From: Halomonas nitroreducens | GTDB taxonomy: Bacteria; Pseudomonadota; Gammaproteobacteria; Pseudomonadales; Halomonadaceae | Assembly: GCF_003966155.1 (NCBI RefSeq) | Contig: NZ_RXNS01000013.1 | Location: 62,001-126,000 of the forward strand | DNA: 64,000 nucleotides | Reading direction: 5' to 3' | Shown here: piece by piece, positions 20,447 through 28,825 of the stretch | Layout: each line of letters opens with the position of its first letter | Numbering within the stretch: the stretch's first letter is position 1 | Translations under genes and position numbers: made by a program | The notes under the pieces: generated by a model | What the model saw: the letters and a program-made list of their open reading frames with translations, nothing else | Told to the model about the DNA's origin: nothing | The model's database searches: none

Positions 20447-22018
20447 CTAGAGCCAGATCTCGAGGCCCAGCAGGCGACTGAACCAGGAGCCCAGCCGCTG
20501 CTTCAGGGAGCCCGGCTCCCGGTCGAGGCGCACCAGCCGCTCGTCGAGCTCGGTGAGCCAGTACAAACGCCCCTCGCCGTCGAGGCCGGGCAGGTAGCTC
20601 AGCGAGGGGGTCATGCCCGCCTCGGCGAACTCGAGGAACTCGGCCACCAGGGGCTCGCTCTCGACCAGCACCCCGACCTCGGTATTCCAGATGACCGAGC
20701 GCGGGTCGGCGTTGAAGGAACCGATGAACACCAGGTCGTCGTCGAAACTCACGGCCTTGCTGTGCAGCGAGGAGATCGAGGTGCCGGGGATGCCGATCTC
20801 GGCCTCCTCGCCACGCTGCTGGCGGCCGCGCAGCTCGTGAAGCCGCACGCCGCTCTCCAGCAGTGCACGGCGGCGCCCGGCATAGGCGCCATGGACCAGG
20901 GACAGGTCGGTGGCCTCCAGGGAGTTGGTGATCACCTCGACGCGGATACCCGACTCGGCCAGTCGCGTCAGCAGGGCCGTCCCTCGCTCGGCGGGAACGA
21001 AGTAGGCCGAGACGATCACCAGCCGCGACTCCAGCTCCGGAAGCTGGTCGAGCAGGGCCCCGAACAGGGTCCGCTTGAGCGGCGAGCGCTCGCGGCCGGC
21101 GACCTTGCCCGGCGGGTCCCACAGGGCCTGGCCCGGGGCCCAGTGCAGCTCGCTGAACAGCTTGTCCTCGGCGGCCGCCCCGTAGCGGGCCCGCAGGGCG
21201 ACGAAGTAGGGCGAGTCGCTGTCGCGCTGTTCGGCCAGCTGGCGCGCCAGCGTCGCGGCCAGGTCGCGCCAGGCCTCGGGCGCGGCGGTGTGGTAGCGGG
21301 CGAGGGGCTGGCTGAGGAAGTGGTTCCAGTAGAGGTCGAAGCTCAGCGAGAGGGCATCGACCACGCCGCCCACCGCCAGCAGGTCGACATCGGCGAAGTT
21401 GCGGGGCTCGCTGGCATTGAAGTACTCGTCGCCGAGGTTGCGCCCGCCGGTGATGGCCACGGCGTTGTCGACGATCCAGGTCTTGTTGTGCATGCGCCGG
21501 TGCTGGCGGGCCAGGGCGGGCAACGACAGCAACACCCGGCTGACCAGGTGCTCGCGCCCCAGGGGCCAGGGGTTGAAGACCCGGACCTGAATGTTGGGAT
21601 GGCTGTCCAGGGCCGCCAGCTGGTCGCCCTGCCCCGACGCCGTGAGGTCGTCGAGCAGCAGGCGCACCTCGACGCCACGCTGGGCGGCGCCGATCATGCG
21701 ATGCAGCAGGACCTGGACCGTCTGCCCCTCCCCCAGCAGGTAGGTCTGGACGTCCAGGCGCTTGCTGGCCTGCTCGGCCAGGTTGGCGCGCAGGGCGAAG
21801 GCTTCCTCGCCCTTGGCCAGCAGGGCAAAGCCGCTCAGGCCGGCATGGTCGGCGGCGGCCTGGCGGGACCACTGGCCCAGCCAGGTGCTGCGAATCTCCG
21901 CATCGCGCAGCGCCAGCCCGTGCTCCCGGGGCACGGGCTGGCCGGCACAGCCCGCCAGCAGGCCCAGCACCAGCCACGCGGCCAGCGCCCATGCCCCCCG
22001 CCAGGCGATGCTAGTCAT
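20447..22018 (-). CDS. Phospholipase D / cardiolipin-synthase-like lipoprotein
   Basis: The 523-residue protein carries two HKD motifs, HNKTWIVD and HSKAVSFDD, as in cardiolipin synthase ClsC and related phosphatidyltransferases. It begins with a lipoprotein signal ending in LLAGC, so it should be lipid-anchored at the periplasmic face, unlike ClsA. The start overlaps the upstream small membrane-protein gene by 8 bp, indicating coupled translation. It may remodel phospholipids in the envelope, but family members also include hydrolases, so the reaction is not certain. Confidence 0.88.
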   Translation of the reverse strand: MTSIAWRGAWALAAWLVLGLLAGCAGQPVPREHGLALRDAEIRSTWLGQWSRQAAADHAGLSGFALLAKGEEAFALRANLAEQASKRLDVQTYLLGEGQTVQVLLHRMIGAAQRGVEVRLLLDDLTASGQGDQLAALDSHPNIQVRVFNPWPLGREHLVSRVLLSLPALARQHRRMHNKTWIVDNAVAITGGRNLGDEYFNASEPRNFADVDLLAVGGVVDALSLSFDLYWNHFLSQPLARYHTAAPEAWRDLAATLARQLAEQRDSDSPYFVALRARYGAAAEDKLFSELHWAPGQALWDPPGKVAGRERSPLKRTLFGALLDQLPELESRLVIVSAYFVPAERGTALLTRLAESGIRVEVITNSLEATDLSLVHGAYAGRRRALLESGVRLHELRGRQQRGEEAEIGIPGTSISSLHSKAVSFDDDLVFIGSFNADPRSVIWNTEVGVLVESEPLVAEFLEFAEAGMTPSLSYLPGLDGEGRLYWLTELDERLVRLDREPGSLKQRLGSWFSRLLGLEIWL

Positions 22019-22238
22019 CGGCCCGCTGGCGCGCCCAGGCCTTGCGCGCCTTGTTGCGCCGGTACAGTCGCACCAGCGCGATCCACAGGGCGACCACCAC
22101 CATGGCGGCCAGGGTCCAGCCCTGCCAGGGCCGGGCAGCATCGCCCATGACGGTTTCCAGGGTGATGATGAGGATAAAGCCCAGGGCCTGGCTGGCGATG
22201 GCCAGGGCCCGCAGGGTATCGAAGGCCGGTCTTGCCAT
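22011..22238 (-). CDS. Small two-helix membrane protein
   Basis: This 75-residue protein has two hydrophobic stretches (about residues 9-30 and 40-57) and a basic C-terminus (RLYRRNKARKAWARQR). I do not recognise a family. Its 8-bp overlap with the phospholipase-D lipoprotein gene suggests a functional pair, perhaps an inner-membrane partner. It is divergent from the thioredoxin-like gene. Confidence 0.65.
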   Translation of the reverse strand: MARPAFDTLRALAIASQALGFILIITLETVMGDAARPWQGWTLAAMVVVALWIALVRLYRRNKARKAWARQRADD

Positions 22239-22358
22239 GAATGCTCCCGCTGGATGACAGCCCCGCCCACCGGCAGTAGGCTTGGCGAAACGAATGTATC
22301 CAGTGTAACCGGTCCGGCGCAGGGCGCCGAACCCGACTCTCGGGAGAGCCCATCACGA

Positions 22359-23159
22359 ATGGACGCCATCGCCTTGGGGCCCGTGCTCATTCCCCTGCCG
22401 CGCCTCTATGCCCTCGCCGCCGCCCTGCTGCTGCTGGCGGCCAGTGCCTTCCTGCTCGGCCTGCCCCGGCGGCACCACGCCCGCTGGCTCCAGGGGCTAA
22501 TGCTCGTCTGGCTCGCCGGGGCCCGGGTCGGCCACGTGGCCCTGCACCTGCCCAGCTACCTCGACGCGCCGCTGGATGCCCTCAAGCTCTGGCAGCCGGG
22601 CTATCATGCCTTTTGGGGGTTGCTGGCCGCGCTGGCCTGGAGCGCCTGGACGCTGCGCCATCACCTCGGCGCCATGCTCGGCGCCCTGGGGCTGACGCTC
22701 GGCGCCTCGCTGCTGTGGCTGGCGCTGGTGACCCTGGCGCCGCTGGGCGGCGGCATGACCCTGCGCGAGCTCCCCGAGCTGACCCTCGACAACCTCGAGG
22801 GGGAACCGGTTGCGCTGGCCTCCCTCACCGGCCAGACCGTGGTGATCAATCTCTGGGCGACCTGGTGCCCGCCGTGCCGGCGCGAGATGCCGCTGCTGGC
22901 CGAGGCCGATGCCCGGGACGACGTCACCGTGGTGGTGATCAACCAGGGCGAGGACCTGCTGCCGGTGGTCCGCTACCTTGACGATCAGGGGCTCGCCTTC
23001 GAGCACGCCCTGCTCGACCCGCGCCAGTCGGTGCTGGTGGCGAGTGGCGCCCCGGGACTGCCCACCACCCTGCTGTTCGATGCCGAGGGCCGCGCCCGGG
23101 CCCAGCACGTGGGCGAAGTGCCCCGGGCGACCCTCGCCGCCTGGCTCGACGCGGAGTGA
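22359..23159 (+). CDS. Membrane-anchored TlpA-like thiol-disulfide protein
   Basis: The 266-residue protein has an N-terminal membrane part of about 130 residues with three or four helices, then a periplasmic thioredoxin-fold domain with the active site WATWCPPCRREMP and the cis-proline loop GLPTTLLFD. The multi-helix N-terminus is unlike the single anchor of ordinary TlpA and faintly recalls prolipoprotein diacylglyceryl transferase-type membrane domains. Probable role is reduction of periplasmic disulfides (for example cytochrome or metalloprotein maturation). GGGAG lies 12 bp before the ATG. Confidence 0.85.
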   Translation: MDAIALGPVLIPLPRLYALAAALLLLAASAFLLGLPRRHHARWLQGLMLVWLAGARVGHVALHLPSYLDAPLDALKLWQPGYHAFWGLLAALAWSAWTLRHHLGAMLGALGLTLGASLLWLALVTLAPLGGGMTLRELPELTLDNLEGEPVALASLTGQTVVINLWATWCPPCRREMPLLAEADARDDVTVVVINQGEDLLPVVRYLDDQGLAFEHALLDPRQSVLVASGAPGLPTTLLFDAEGRARAQHVGEVPRATLAAWLDAE

Positions 23160-23288
23160 GCGCCGGGGGATTCGCGTCACAGGCCCTTAAGCCGCGCCGG
23201 GGTTTGCTGTAAGATACCGCGCCCTGTCGCCGCGGGGCCGGGCGTGGCCAGCGGCGCGAGAACCGATCCCAAGCATCCCCGAGGCACC

Positions 23289-26222
23289 ATGAGCGACTTC
23301 TCTCCCGGCCAGCGCTGGATCAGCGATGGCGAGGCCGAACTCGGCCTGGGCACCATCCTCAACTGCGACCCCCGCAGCGTCACCGTCCTCTTCGGCGCCA
23401 GCCAGGAAACCCGAACCTACAGCAGCCAGCACGCCCCCCTGACCCGGGTCATCTTCGGCAGCGGCGACCGTATCGAGTGCGCCGAAGGCTGGCAGATGAC
23501 CGTCGACGACAGCAAGGAGGTCGGCGGGCTGATCGTCTACATCGGCGAGAGCGATGCCGGCGAGCTGTGCGAGCTGCCCGAGGCGAAGCTCGCCGACACC
23601 ATGCAGTTCGACCAGGCCCGCGACCGGCTGCTGACCGGCCAGGTGGACCGCAACGACTGGTTCGACCTGCGCTTCCGCACCCTGCACCACCATCACCGGG
23701 TCGAGCAGAATCCGGCGCTGGGCCTGGCCGGCCCGCGCATCGACCTGATCCCGCACCAGCTTTACATCGCCGACGAGGTCGCCCGCCGCCATGCCCCGCG
23801 GGTGTTGCTGGCCGACGAGGTAGGCCTGGGCAAGACCATCGAGGCCGGCCTGATCCTGCACCGCCTGCTGCTCACCGGGCGCGGCGAGCGGGCGCTGATC
23901 CTGGTGCCGGCAAGCCTCACCCACCAGTGGCTGGTGGAGCTGCTGCGCCGCTTCTCGCTGGAGGTCACCCTGCTCGACGAGCAGCAGAGCCTGGCCCACG
24001 GCAGCGGCAACCCCTTCGAGGCCGGCCAGCTGGTGCTGGCGAGCCAGGACTGGCTGTTCGCCAACCCCCATCGCCAGGCCCAGGCCGAGGCCTGCGCCTG
24101 GGACCTGCTGATCGTCGACGAGGCCCATCACCTGGAGTGGTCGCACGAGACGGTCGGCCCCGGCTACGGCTGCGTGGAGCGCCTGGCCGCCACGGCCCCC
24201 GGCCTGCTGCTGCTCACGGCGACGCCGGAGCAGATGGGCCAGCAGAGCCACTTCGCCCGGCTGCGCCTGCTCGACCCGGACCGCTACCAGAGCCTCGCCG
24301 CCTTCCAGGAGGAAGAGCGCCACTACGTCGAGGTGGCCGCCGCCATCGATGCCCTGGAACGCCTGCCCGGCGAGGCGACCGACCGAGAGGCCGTCGCCGC
24401 CGTGATCGACGACCCCGATAGCCTCGCCCTGCTGGAGACCCTGGCCAATGCCGAGGGCGCCCCCGGGCAGCACGAGGCGGCCCGGGACCAGCTGCGCGAC
24501 CAGCTGCTGGACCGCCACGGCACAGGCCGAGTGATGTTTCGCAACAGCCGTCGCCATGTGGGCGGCTTCCCCGAGCGTCGGCTGCAGGTCGCCCACCTCG
24601 AGCTGCCCTCCTCCTATCGTCGGGTGCTGCGCCGCCTGGCGCGGGACGAGGACTATCTGGACGAGCTGCTGATCGAGACCGGCCTCGACCACCCCGAGGT
24701 GCTGGTCTATCTGGACACCATGTACCGGGCTCTGGCCGACGATCCCCTGAACACCGAGCCCTGGTGGCAGTTCGACCCGCGGGTGACCTGGCTGCTCGAG
24801 CGGCTCACCGAGCTCGGCGACGACAAGGTGCTGGTCATCGCCCATGACTGGGAGACGGCCCTGGGCCTGGCCGAGGGCCTGCGAGTGCTGGGCGGCGTCC
24901 ACGCCCCGGTGTTCCACGAGGGCCTGTCGCTGGTCGAGCGCGACCGGGCGGCGGCGGCCTTCGCCGACGAGGAGGATGGCTGCCAGGTGCTGGTGTGCTC
25001 GGAGATCGGCTCGGAGGGCCGCAACTTCCAGTTCTGCCGTCACCTGGTGATGTTCGACCTGCCGCTGCACCCGGACCAGCTGGAGCAGCGCATCGGCCGC
25101 CTCGACCGCATCGGCCAGCGCCACGCCATCGAGCTGCATGTGCCGGTGTTCGCGGGCAGTCCCGGCGAGCAGCTGTTGCGCTGGTACCACGAGGGCATGG
25201 ATGCCTTCAGCACGCCCCACGGCCTGGGCAGCGAGATCTTCGAGGCCTTCGGTGATGCCCTGGCCGATGCCCTGCTCGACGACGAGAGCCTCGACGAGGT
25301 GATCGGCGAGACTCGCGAGCTGTTCGACAGCCGCCTGGCGGAGCGCGACGCCGGCCGCAACCGCCTGCTGGAACTCAACGCCTGCCGCGCGGATCGTGCC
25401 GAGGCGACCATCGCCGCGGTCCGCGAGCTGGATGCCGACAAGGCGCTGACCCGCTACCTGGATCAGGCCCTGGACATCTTCGGGGTCGACAGCAAGGACC
25501 TCGGCGGGGGCATCCAGCACCTGCAGCCGAGCCCGCAGATGCTCGACGGCCTGCCAGGGCTGGTGAAGGGCGAGGAGGGCTTCTCGGCCACCTTCTCCCG
25601 GGAGCGCGCCCTGGCCCGGGACGACGTCCAGCGGCTGTCCTGGGAACATCCCCTGACCCGGGAGATGATGGGGCGGATCCTCGACGGCACCATGGGCAAC
25701 ACCGCCCTGGCCCTGCTCAAGCATCCCTCGATTCCCGGCGGCCGGCTGATGGCCGAGCTGGTCTTCCGGACCCACTGCCCCGCCCCGAAGCGCCTGCATC
25801 TCAACCGCTTCCTGCCGCCCACTGCGGTGCGGGTGCTGCTCGACGAGTCCGGCGCCAACCTCACCGCCAAGGTCTCCTTTACCGGCCTCTCGAAGAACCT
25901 GCAGAAGGTCAAGAAGGCGGTGGCCCGGGACCTGATCAAGAGCCGACACGACCAGCTGCGCGAGCTGCTCGACCGTGCCGAGGCCGAGGCCGAGCGGGAG
26001 CTGCCGAGCATCGTCGAGGCCGCCCAGGGGCGCATGCGCGACGAGCTCGACGCCGAGCTGACCCGTCTGGAGGCCCTGGCCCGCCGCAACCCCGCGGTGC
26101 GCGAGGACGAGCTGGCCGCCCTGCGCGAGGAGCGCGCCGCCCTGGATGCGGCCATCGAGGGCACCCGGCTGCGCCTCGACGCCGTGCGGGTCATCGTCAC
26201 CGTCGACGAGACCACTCGCTAG
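23289..26222 (+). CDS. rapA: RNA polymerase-associated SWI2/SNF2 ATPase RapA
   Basis: The 977-residue protein (E. coli RapA is 968) recycles stalled RNA polymerase. The N-terminal Tudor-like start FSPGQRWISDGEAELGLG is conserved. Helicase motifs follow: LLADEVGLGKTIEAGLIL (Walker A), IVDEAHHLEWS (Walker B), LLTATPEQMG (motif III), CSEIGSEGRNFQF (motif V) and EQRIGRLDRIGQ (motif VI). The ATG follows GAGG at 23281-23284; a 15-codon upstream extension has no family match. It appears to be a single-gene unit ending in a hairpin shared with the convergent epimerase gene. Confidence 0.97.
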   Translation: MSDFSPGQRWISDGEAELGLGTILNCDPRSVTVLFGASQETRTYSSQHAPLTRVIFGSGDRIECAEGWQMTVDDSKEVGGLIVYIGESDAGELCELPEAKLADTMQFDQARDRLLTGQVDRNDWFDLRFRTLHHHHRVEQNPALGLAGPRIDLIPHQLYIADEVARRHAPRVLLADEVGLGKTIEAGLILHRLLLTGRGERALILVPASLTHQWLVELLRRFSLEVTLLDEQQSLAHGSGNPFEAGQLVLASQDWLFANPHRQAQAEACAWDLLIVDEAHHLEWSHETVGPGYGCVERLAATAPGLLLLTATPEQMGQQSHFARLRLLDPDRYQSLAAFQEEERHYVEVAAAIDALERLPGEATDREAVAAVIDDPDSLALLETLANAEGAPGQHEAARDQLRDQLLDRHGTGRVMFRNSRRHVGGFPERRLQVAHLELPSSYRRVLRRLARDEDYLDELLIETGLDHPEVLVYLDTMYRALADDPLNTEPWWQFDPRVTWLLERLTELGDDKVLVIAHDWETALGLAEGLRVLGGVHAPVFHEGLSLVERDRAAAAFADEEDGCQVLVCSEIGSEGRNFQFCRHLVMFDLPLHPDQLEQRIGRLDRIGQRHAIELHVPVFAGSPGEQLLRWYHEGMDAFSTPHGLGSEIFEAFGDALADALLDDESLDEVIGETRELFDSRLAERDAGRNRLLELNACRADRAEATIAAVRELDADKALTRYLDQALDIFGVDSKDLGGGIQHLQPSPQMLDGLPGLVKGEEGFSATFSRERALARDDVQRLSWEHPLTREMMGRILDGTMGNTALALLKHPSIPGGRLMAELVFRTHCPAPKRLHLNRFLPPTAVRVLLDESGANLTAKVSFTGLSKNLQKVKKAVARDLIKSRHDQLRELLDRAEAEAERELPSIVEAAQGRMRDELDAELTRLEALARRNPAVREDELAALREERAALDAAIEGTRLRLDAVRVIVTVDETTR

Positions 26223-26238
26223 GCCTCGGCCCGTTCCG

Positions 26239-26277
26239 CCACAGGCCGCGGCGGCAGCTTGCCGGCGCGGCCTGTGG
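26239..26277. terminator. Hairpin between convergent rapA and yfcH-like gene
   Basis: A 12-bp perfect stem CCACAGGCCGCG / CGCGGCCTGTGG with a structured loop lies between the two stops. It has no U-tract, so termination may be weak or Rho-assisted. Confidence 0.5.
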
Positions 26278-26303
26278 CATATCGGCCAGCCCCGGCGGCG
26301 AAC

Positions 26304-27209
26304 TCAGCCGAGGATGTCCGCCAGGGCTTCGTCCAGGGTCGGGAAGCGGAACACGAAGCCGACTTCCTCGAGCCGCCGAGGGCGCATGTCCGCGCCGGTC
26401 AGCAACAGCCGCGACATCTCGCCAAAGGCGCTCTCCAGTACCAGGGCCGGTACCGGCAACACCGCCGGCCGGTGCAGGTGGCGGGCCAGGGTGCGCGTGA
26501 ACTCGGCGTTGGTCACCGGGTTCGGCGCGCTGCCGTTGAAGGGGCCGTCCAGGTCGTCCCGCTCGATCAAGAAGAGGATCATGCTGACCAGGTCCTGGCG
26601 ATGCACCCAGGGCATGTACTGGCGGCCATGGCCGAAACGTCCCCCCAGCCCCAGCTTGAAGGGCGGCAGCATCTTCTGCAGGGTACCGCCGCCGGCGTCC
26701 AGCACCAGCCCGAGGCGCAGGATCGACAGCCGGGTGCCGAAGGTCGTGACCTCGCCGGCCACCTCTTCCCAACGCTTGCACAGCCGGTGAGCGAACTCGT
26801 CGTGGGGAGGCGTCTCCTCGGTGACCACACGCTCGCCCTGATCGCCATAGAACCCCATGGCGGAGGCCGAGACCATCACCGCCGGCGCTCGCCCCTGGGT
26901 GGCCGTGAGCTGCTCGCAGAGCATCGCCAGATCGCGAGTGACGTTGACCCGCGAATCGATCAACCGCTCCTTCTGGGCATCGCTCCAGCGCCGCGCGGCG
27001 ATAGACTCGCCGGCCAGGTTGACCAGGGCATCGGGGGGCGTGTCGACGAAGTCGAGCACCGAGCGGCGGATGTCCGTGCCTGCCGGCAGACGATCACGGA
27101 CACCGTCCGGATCGCGGGACACCACCAGCAGGCGATGGCCGGCTTCCTCGAGTCGCCGGCACAGTGCCTGCCCGACGAACCCACTGCCTCCGGTGATCAA
27201 TACACGCAT
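26304..27209 (-). CDS. YfcH-like TIGR01777 epimerase/reductase
   Basis: The 301-residue extended short-chain dehydrogenase has the N-terminal NAD(P) motif LITGGSGFVGQAL, the AGESIAARRWSDAQK block and the SASAMGFYGDQ active-site region of the TIGR01777 family, plus a C-terminal DUF1731-type segment. GGGGAGG lies seven bases upstream of ATG 27209. Reaction unknown; YfcH relatives are often next to photolyase-type stress genes. It is divergent from the flavoprotein gene, and the shared control region has TATACA/TGTACA boxes. Confidence 0.88.
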   Translation of the reverse strand: MRVLITGGSGFVGQALCRRLEEAGHRLLVVSRDPDGVRDRLPAGTDIRRSVLDFVDTPPDALVNLAGESIAARRWSDAQKERLIDSRVNVTRDLAMLCEQLTATQGRAPAVMVSASAMGFYGDQGERVVTEETPPHDEFAHRLCKRWEEVAGEVTTFGTRLSILRLGLVLDAGGGTLQKMLPPFKLGLGGRFGHGRQYMPWVHRQDLVSMILFLIERDDLDGPFNGSAPNPVTNAEFTRTLARHLHRPAVLPVPALVLESAFGEMSRLLLTGADMRPRRLEEVGFVFRFPTLDEALADILG

Positions 27210-27234
27210 TCGACGCCTCCCCTGCATCCTGGTG

Positions 27235-27252
27235 TTATACAGCTGTTGTACA
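27235..27252. promoter_or_regulatory. TTATACA / TTGTACA boxes in divergent control region
   Basis: TTATACA (27235-27241) and TTGTACA (27246-27252) lie between the divergent epimerase and flavoprotein genes. The TGTACA core recurs in front of the LitR-like gene (28736-28761), so both may be targets of that regulator. Function is inferred from the repeats. Confidence 0.45.
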
Positions 27253-27298
27253 CGTCTGCTAGTCTAGCGGTAAATCCCGATCACTGCATGAGACTGCC

Positions 27299-28351
27299 AT
27301 GATCCCGCACCCCGACTCCACTGCTGTCATCGGCGCCGGCATCGCCGGCCTCGCCTGCGCCCGGTCGCTCGCCGACGCCGGCCGCCCGGTGACGGTGTTC
27401 GAGAAGGGCCGCGGCCCGGGCGGCCGCATGTCCAGCCGCCACTTGACCGGCGCGGTGGTCGAGCTGGGCGCCCAGTATTTCAGTGTGCGCGACGCGGACT
27501 TCGGTGAACAGGTCGCAACCTGGCAGCGGGCCGGCGTGGTGGCGCCCTGGCCGGCGGTCGTCTGGCGGCTGACCACCGGCCGCCCCAGCCGACGGAGCGA
27601 CGACCGGCCTCGCTTCACCGGGACCCCTCGCATGAGCGCCCTGCTGCGTCACCTGGCCGGCGACCTGCCCCTGCACACCGCGACCCGGATCGTCGCCCTG
27701 GAAAATGCCGACGATGGCTGGCGCCTGATCAGCGAGGCGGGAACCCGGCATGGCCTCTTCGCGACGGTCGTGCTGGCGCTGCCCGCGCCCCAGGCGGAGG
27801 CGCTGGTCGCCCCTCACGATGCCGACCTGGCCGAGGCCTGCCGCGGCATTCCCCAGCGGGCCTGCTGGGCCGGCTGGGCCCGGTTCGACGCCCCCCTGCC
27901 GCCACTGCCGGGACTGGCGACCGACTGGCAGGTGCTGGAACTGGCCGAGGGCCCGCTGCGCCTGGTCACCCGCAACCAGACCAAGCCGGGGCGCGAGGCC
28001 CAGGGCGAGAGCCTCACCCTGCTGGCCCGGCTGGACTGGAGCGAGCGGCGACTGGAGGAGGACGCCGGCAGCGTGAGTGCCCGCCTGCTCGACGCCCTGC
28101 AGGCCGCCCTGCCCGAGGGGGTCACCCTACCCATGCCGCGCCATAGCGGCGCTCACCGCTGGCGCTTCGCCCAGCCGGCGGCGCTGCCGGGAAGCGGCTT
28201 CCCCGACTTTCGCCAGGGCGAGAGCGGCCTGGCCCTGTGCGGCGATGCCTGGCGCGACGCCCGCGTCGAGGATGCCTGGCTCTCGGGCCATCGCCTGGGC
28301 CGGGCCCTGGCCTGCCGCCCCCCCATCCCCCATGCAACGGAGATTCCCTGA
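27299..28351 (+). CDS. Renalase-like FAD/NAD(P)-dependent oxidoreductase
   Basis: The 350-residue flavoprotein begins with the dinucleotide-binding motif VIGAGIAGLACARSLADAG and FEKGRGPGGRMSSR, and ends with GLALCGDAWRDARVEDAWLSGH, the FAD-binding C-terminus of this group. The family includes renalase, which oxidises mis-reduced NAD(P)H isomers, and bacterial amine-oxidase-like proteins. It is followed after 1 bp by the CbiX gene. Substrate is unknown; the setting suggests a role in light or oxidative stress. Confidence 0.85.
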   Translation: MIPHPDSTAVIGAGIAGLACARSLADAGRPVTVFEKGRGPGGRMSSRHLTGAVVELGAQYFSVRDADFGEQVATWQRAGVVAPWPAVVWRLTTGRPSRRSDDRPRFTGTPRMSALLRHLAGDLPLHTATRIVALENADDGWRLISEAGTRHGLFATVVLALPAPQAEALVAPHDADLAEACRGIPQRACWAGWARFDAPLPPLPGLATDWQVLELAEGPLRLVTRNQTKPGREAQGESLTLLARLDWSERRLEEDAGSVSARLLDALQAALPEGVTLPMPRHSGAHRWRFAQPAALPGSGFPDFRQGESGLALCGDAWRDARVEDAWLSGHRLGRALACRPPIPHATEIP

Positions 28352-28352
28352 C

Positions 28353-28727
28353 ATGCGCAGCGCCCTCATCCTGCTGGCCCACGGCTCCAGCGACGCCAAC
28401 TGGCGAGCCCCCTTCGAGAACCTGGCCTCGGCCCTGGCTGACCGGCTGACCACCCCGCTACGCCTGGCCTACATGGAGCTCTGCGAGCCCTCGCTGGAGA
28501 GCACGGTGGCGGAGCTGGAGGCCGCCGGTATCGAGCGGGCCGAAATCCTGCCGCTGTTCTTCGCCGCCGGCCGCCACCTGCGCAAGGATGTCCCCGGCCA
28601 GGTGGCCGCCCTGGGCGAGGCCCATCCGCACCTTGCCCTGACGCTGTTGCCGCCAGTGGGCGAGCATCCGGCCTTCGTCGACGCCCTGGCGGCGGTGGTC
28701 GCCGAACAGGCGGGAGAAGCGCCCTGA
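28353..28727 (+). CDS. Short CbiX/SirB-type sirohydrochlorin chelatase
   Basis: The 124-residue protein resembles small single-domain class-II chelatases: LILLAHGSSDANW holds the metal-site His, and FFAAGRHLRKDVPGQ the second conserved His block. Such proteins insert Co2+ or Fe2+ into sirohydrochlorin. It follows the flavoprotein stop by one base, so it is co-transcribed, and precedes the LitR-like gene. Supply of siroheme or cobalamin are both possible uses. Confidence 0.85.
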   Translation: MRSALILLAHGSSDANWRAPFENLASALADRLTTPLRLAYMELCEPSLESTVAELEAAGIERAEILPLFFAAGRHLRKDVPGQVAALGEAHPHLALTLLPPVGEHPAFVDALAAVVAEQAGEAP

Positions 28728-28735
28728 CGGACGTG

Positions 28736-28763
28736 TTGTACATCAACGCATTTTTTGTACAAA
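28736..28763 (+). promoter_or_regulatory. Candidate litR promoter with TTGTACA direct repeats
   Basis: Two TTGTACA copies (28736-28742 and 28755-28761) lie 19 bp apart. The first can serve as a -35 box (TTGTAC) and the second overlaps a -10-like TACAAA at 28758-28763 (16-bp spacer). This geometry, with repeats over both promoter boxes, is what autoregulation by a MerR/LitR-type protein would need. TGTACA repeats are reported for Pseudomonas LitR-type regulators (recalled, not checked). Confidence 0.6.
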
Positions 28764-28825
28764 ATTGTCCATCATGGCCGCGACATCCACCGGCCACCGC
28801 CCCCACCACCGAGACAGAGGCGCGC

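Noticed and set aside
23187-25949. A 920-codon open frame antisense to rapA, and similar long antisense frames across the window
   Set aside because: They mirror the codon structure of well-conserved genes on the other strand in GC-rich DNA, have repetitive His/Gln/Gly/Ala composition and no recognisable domains.
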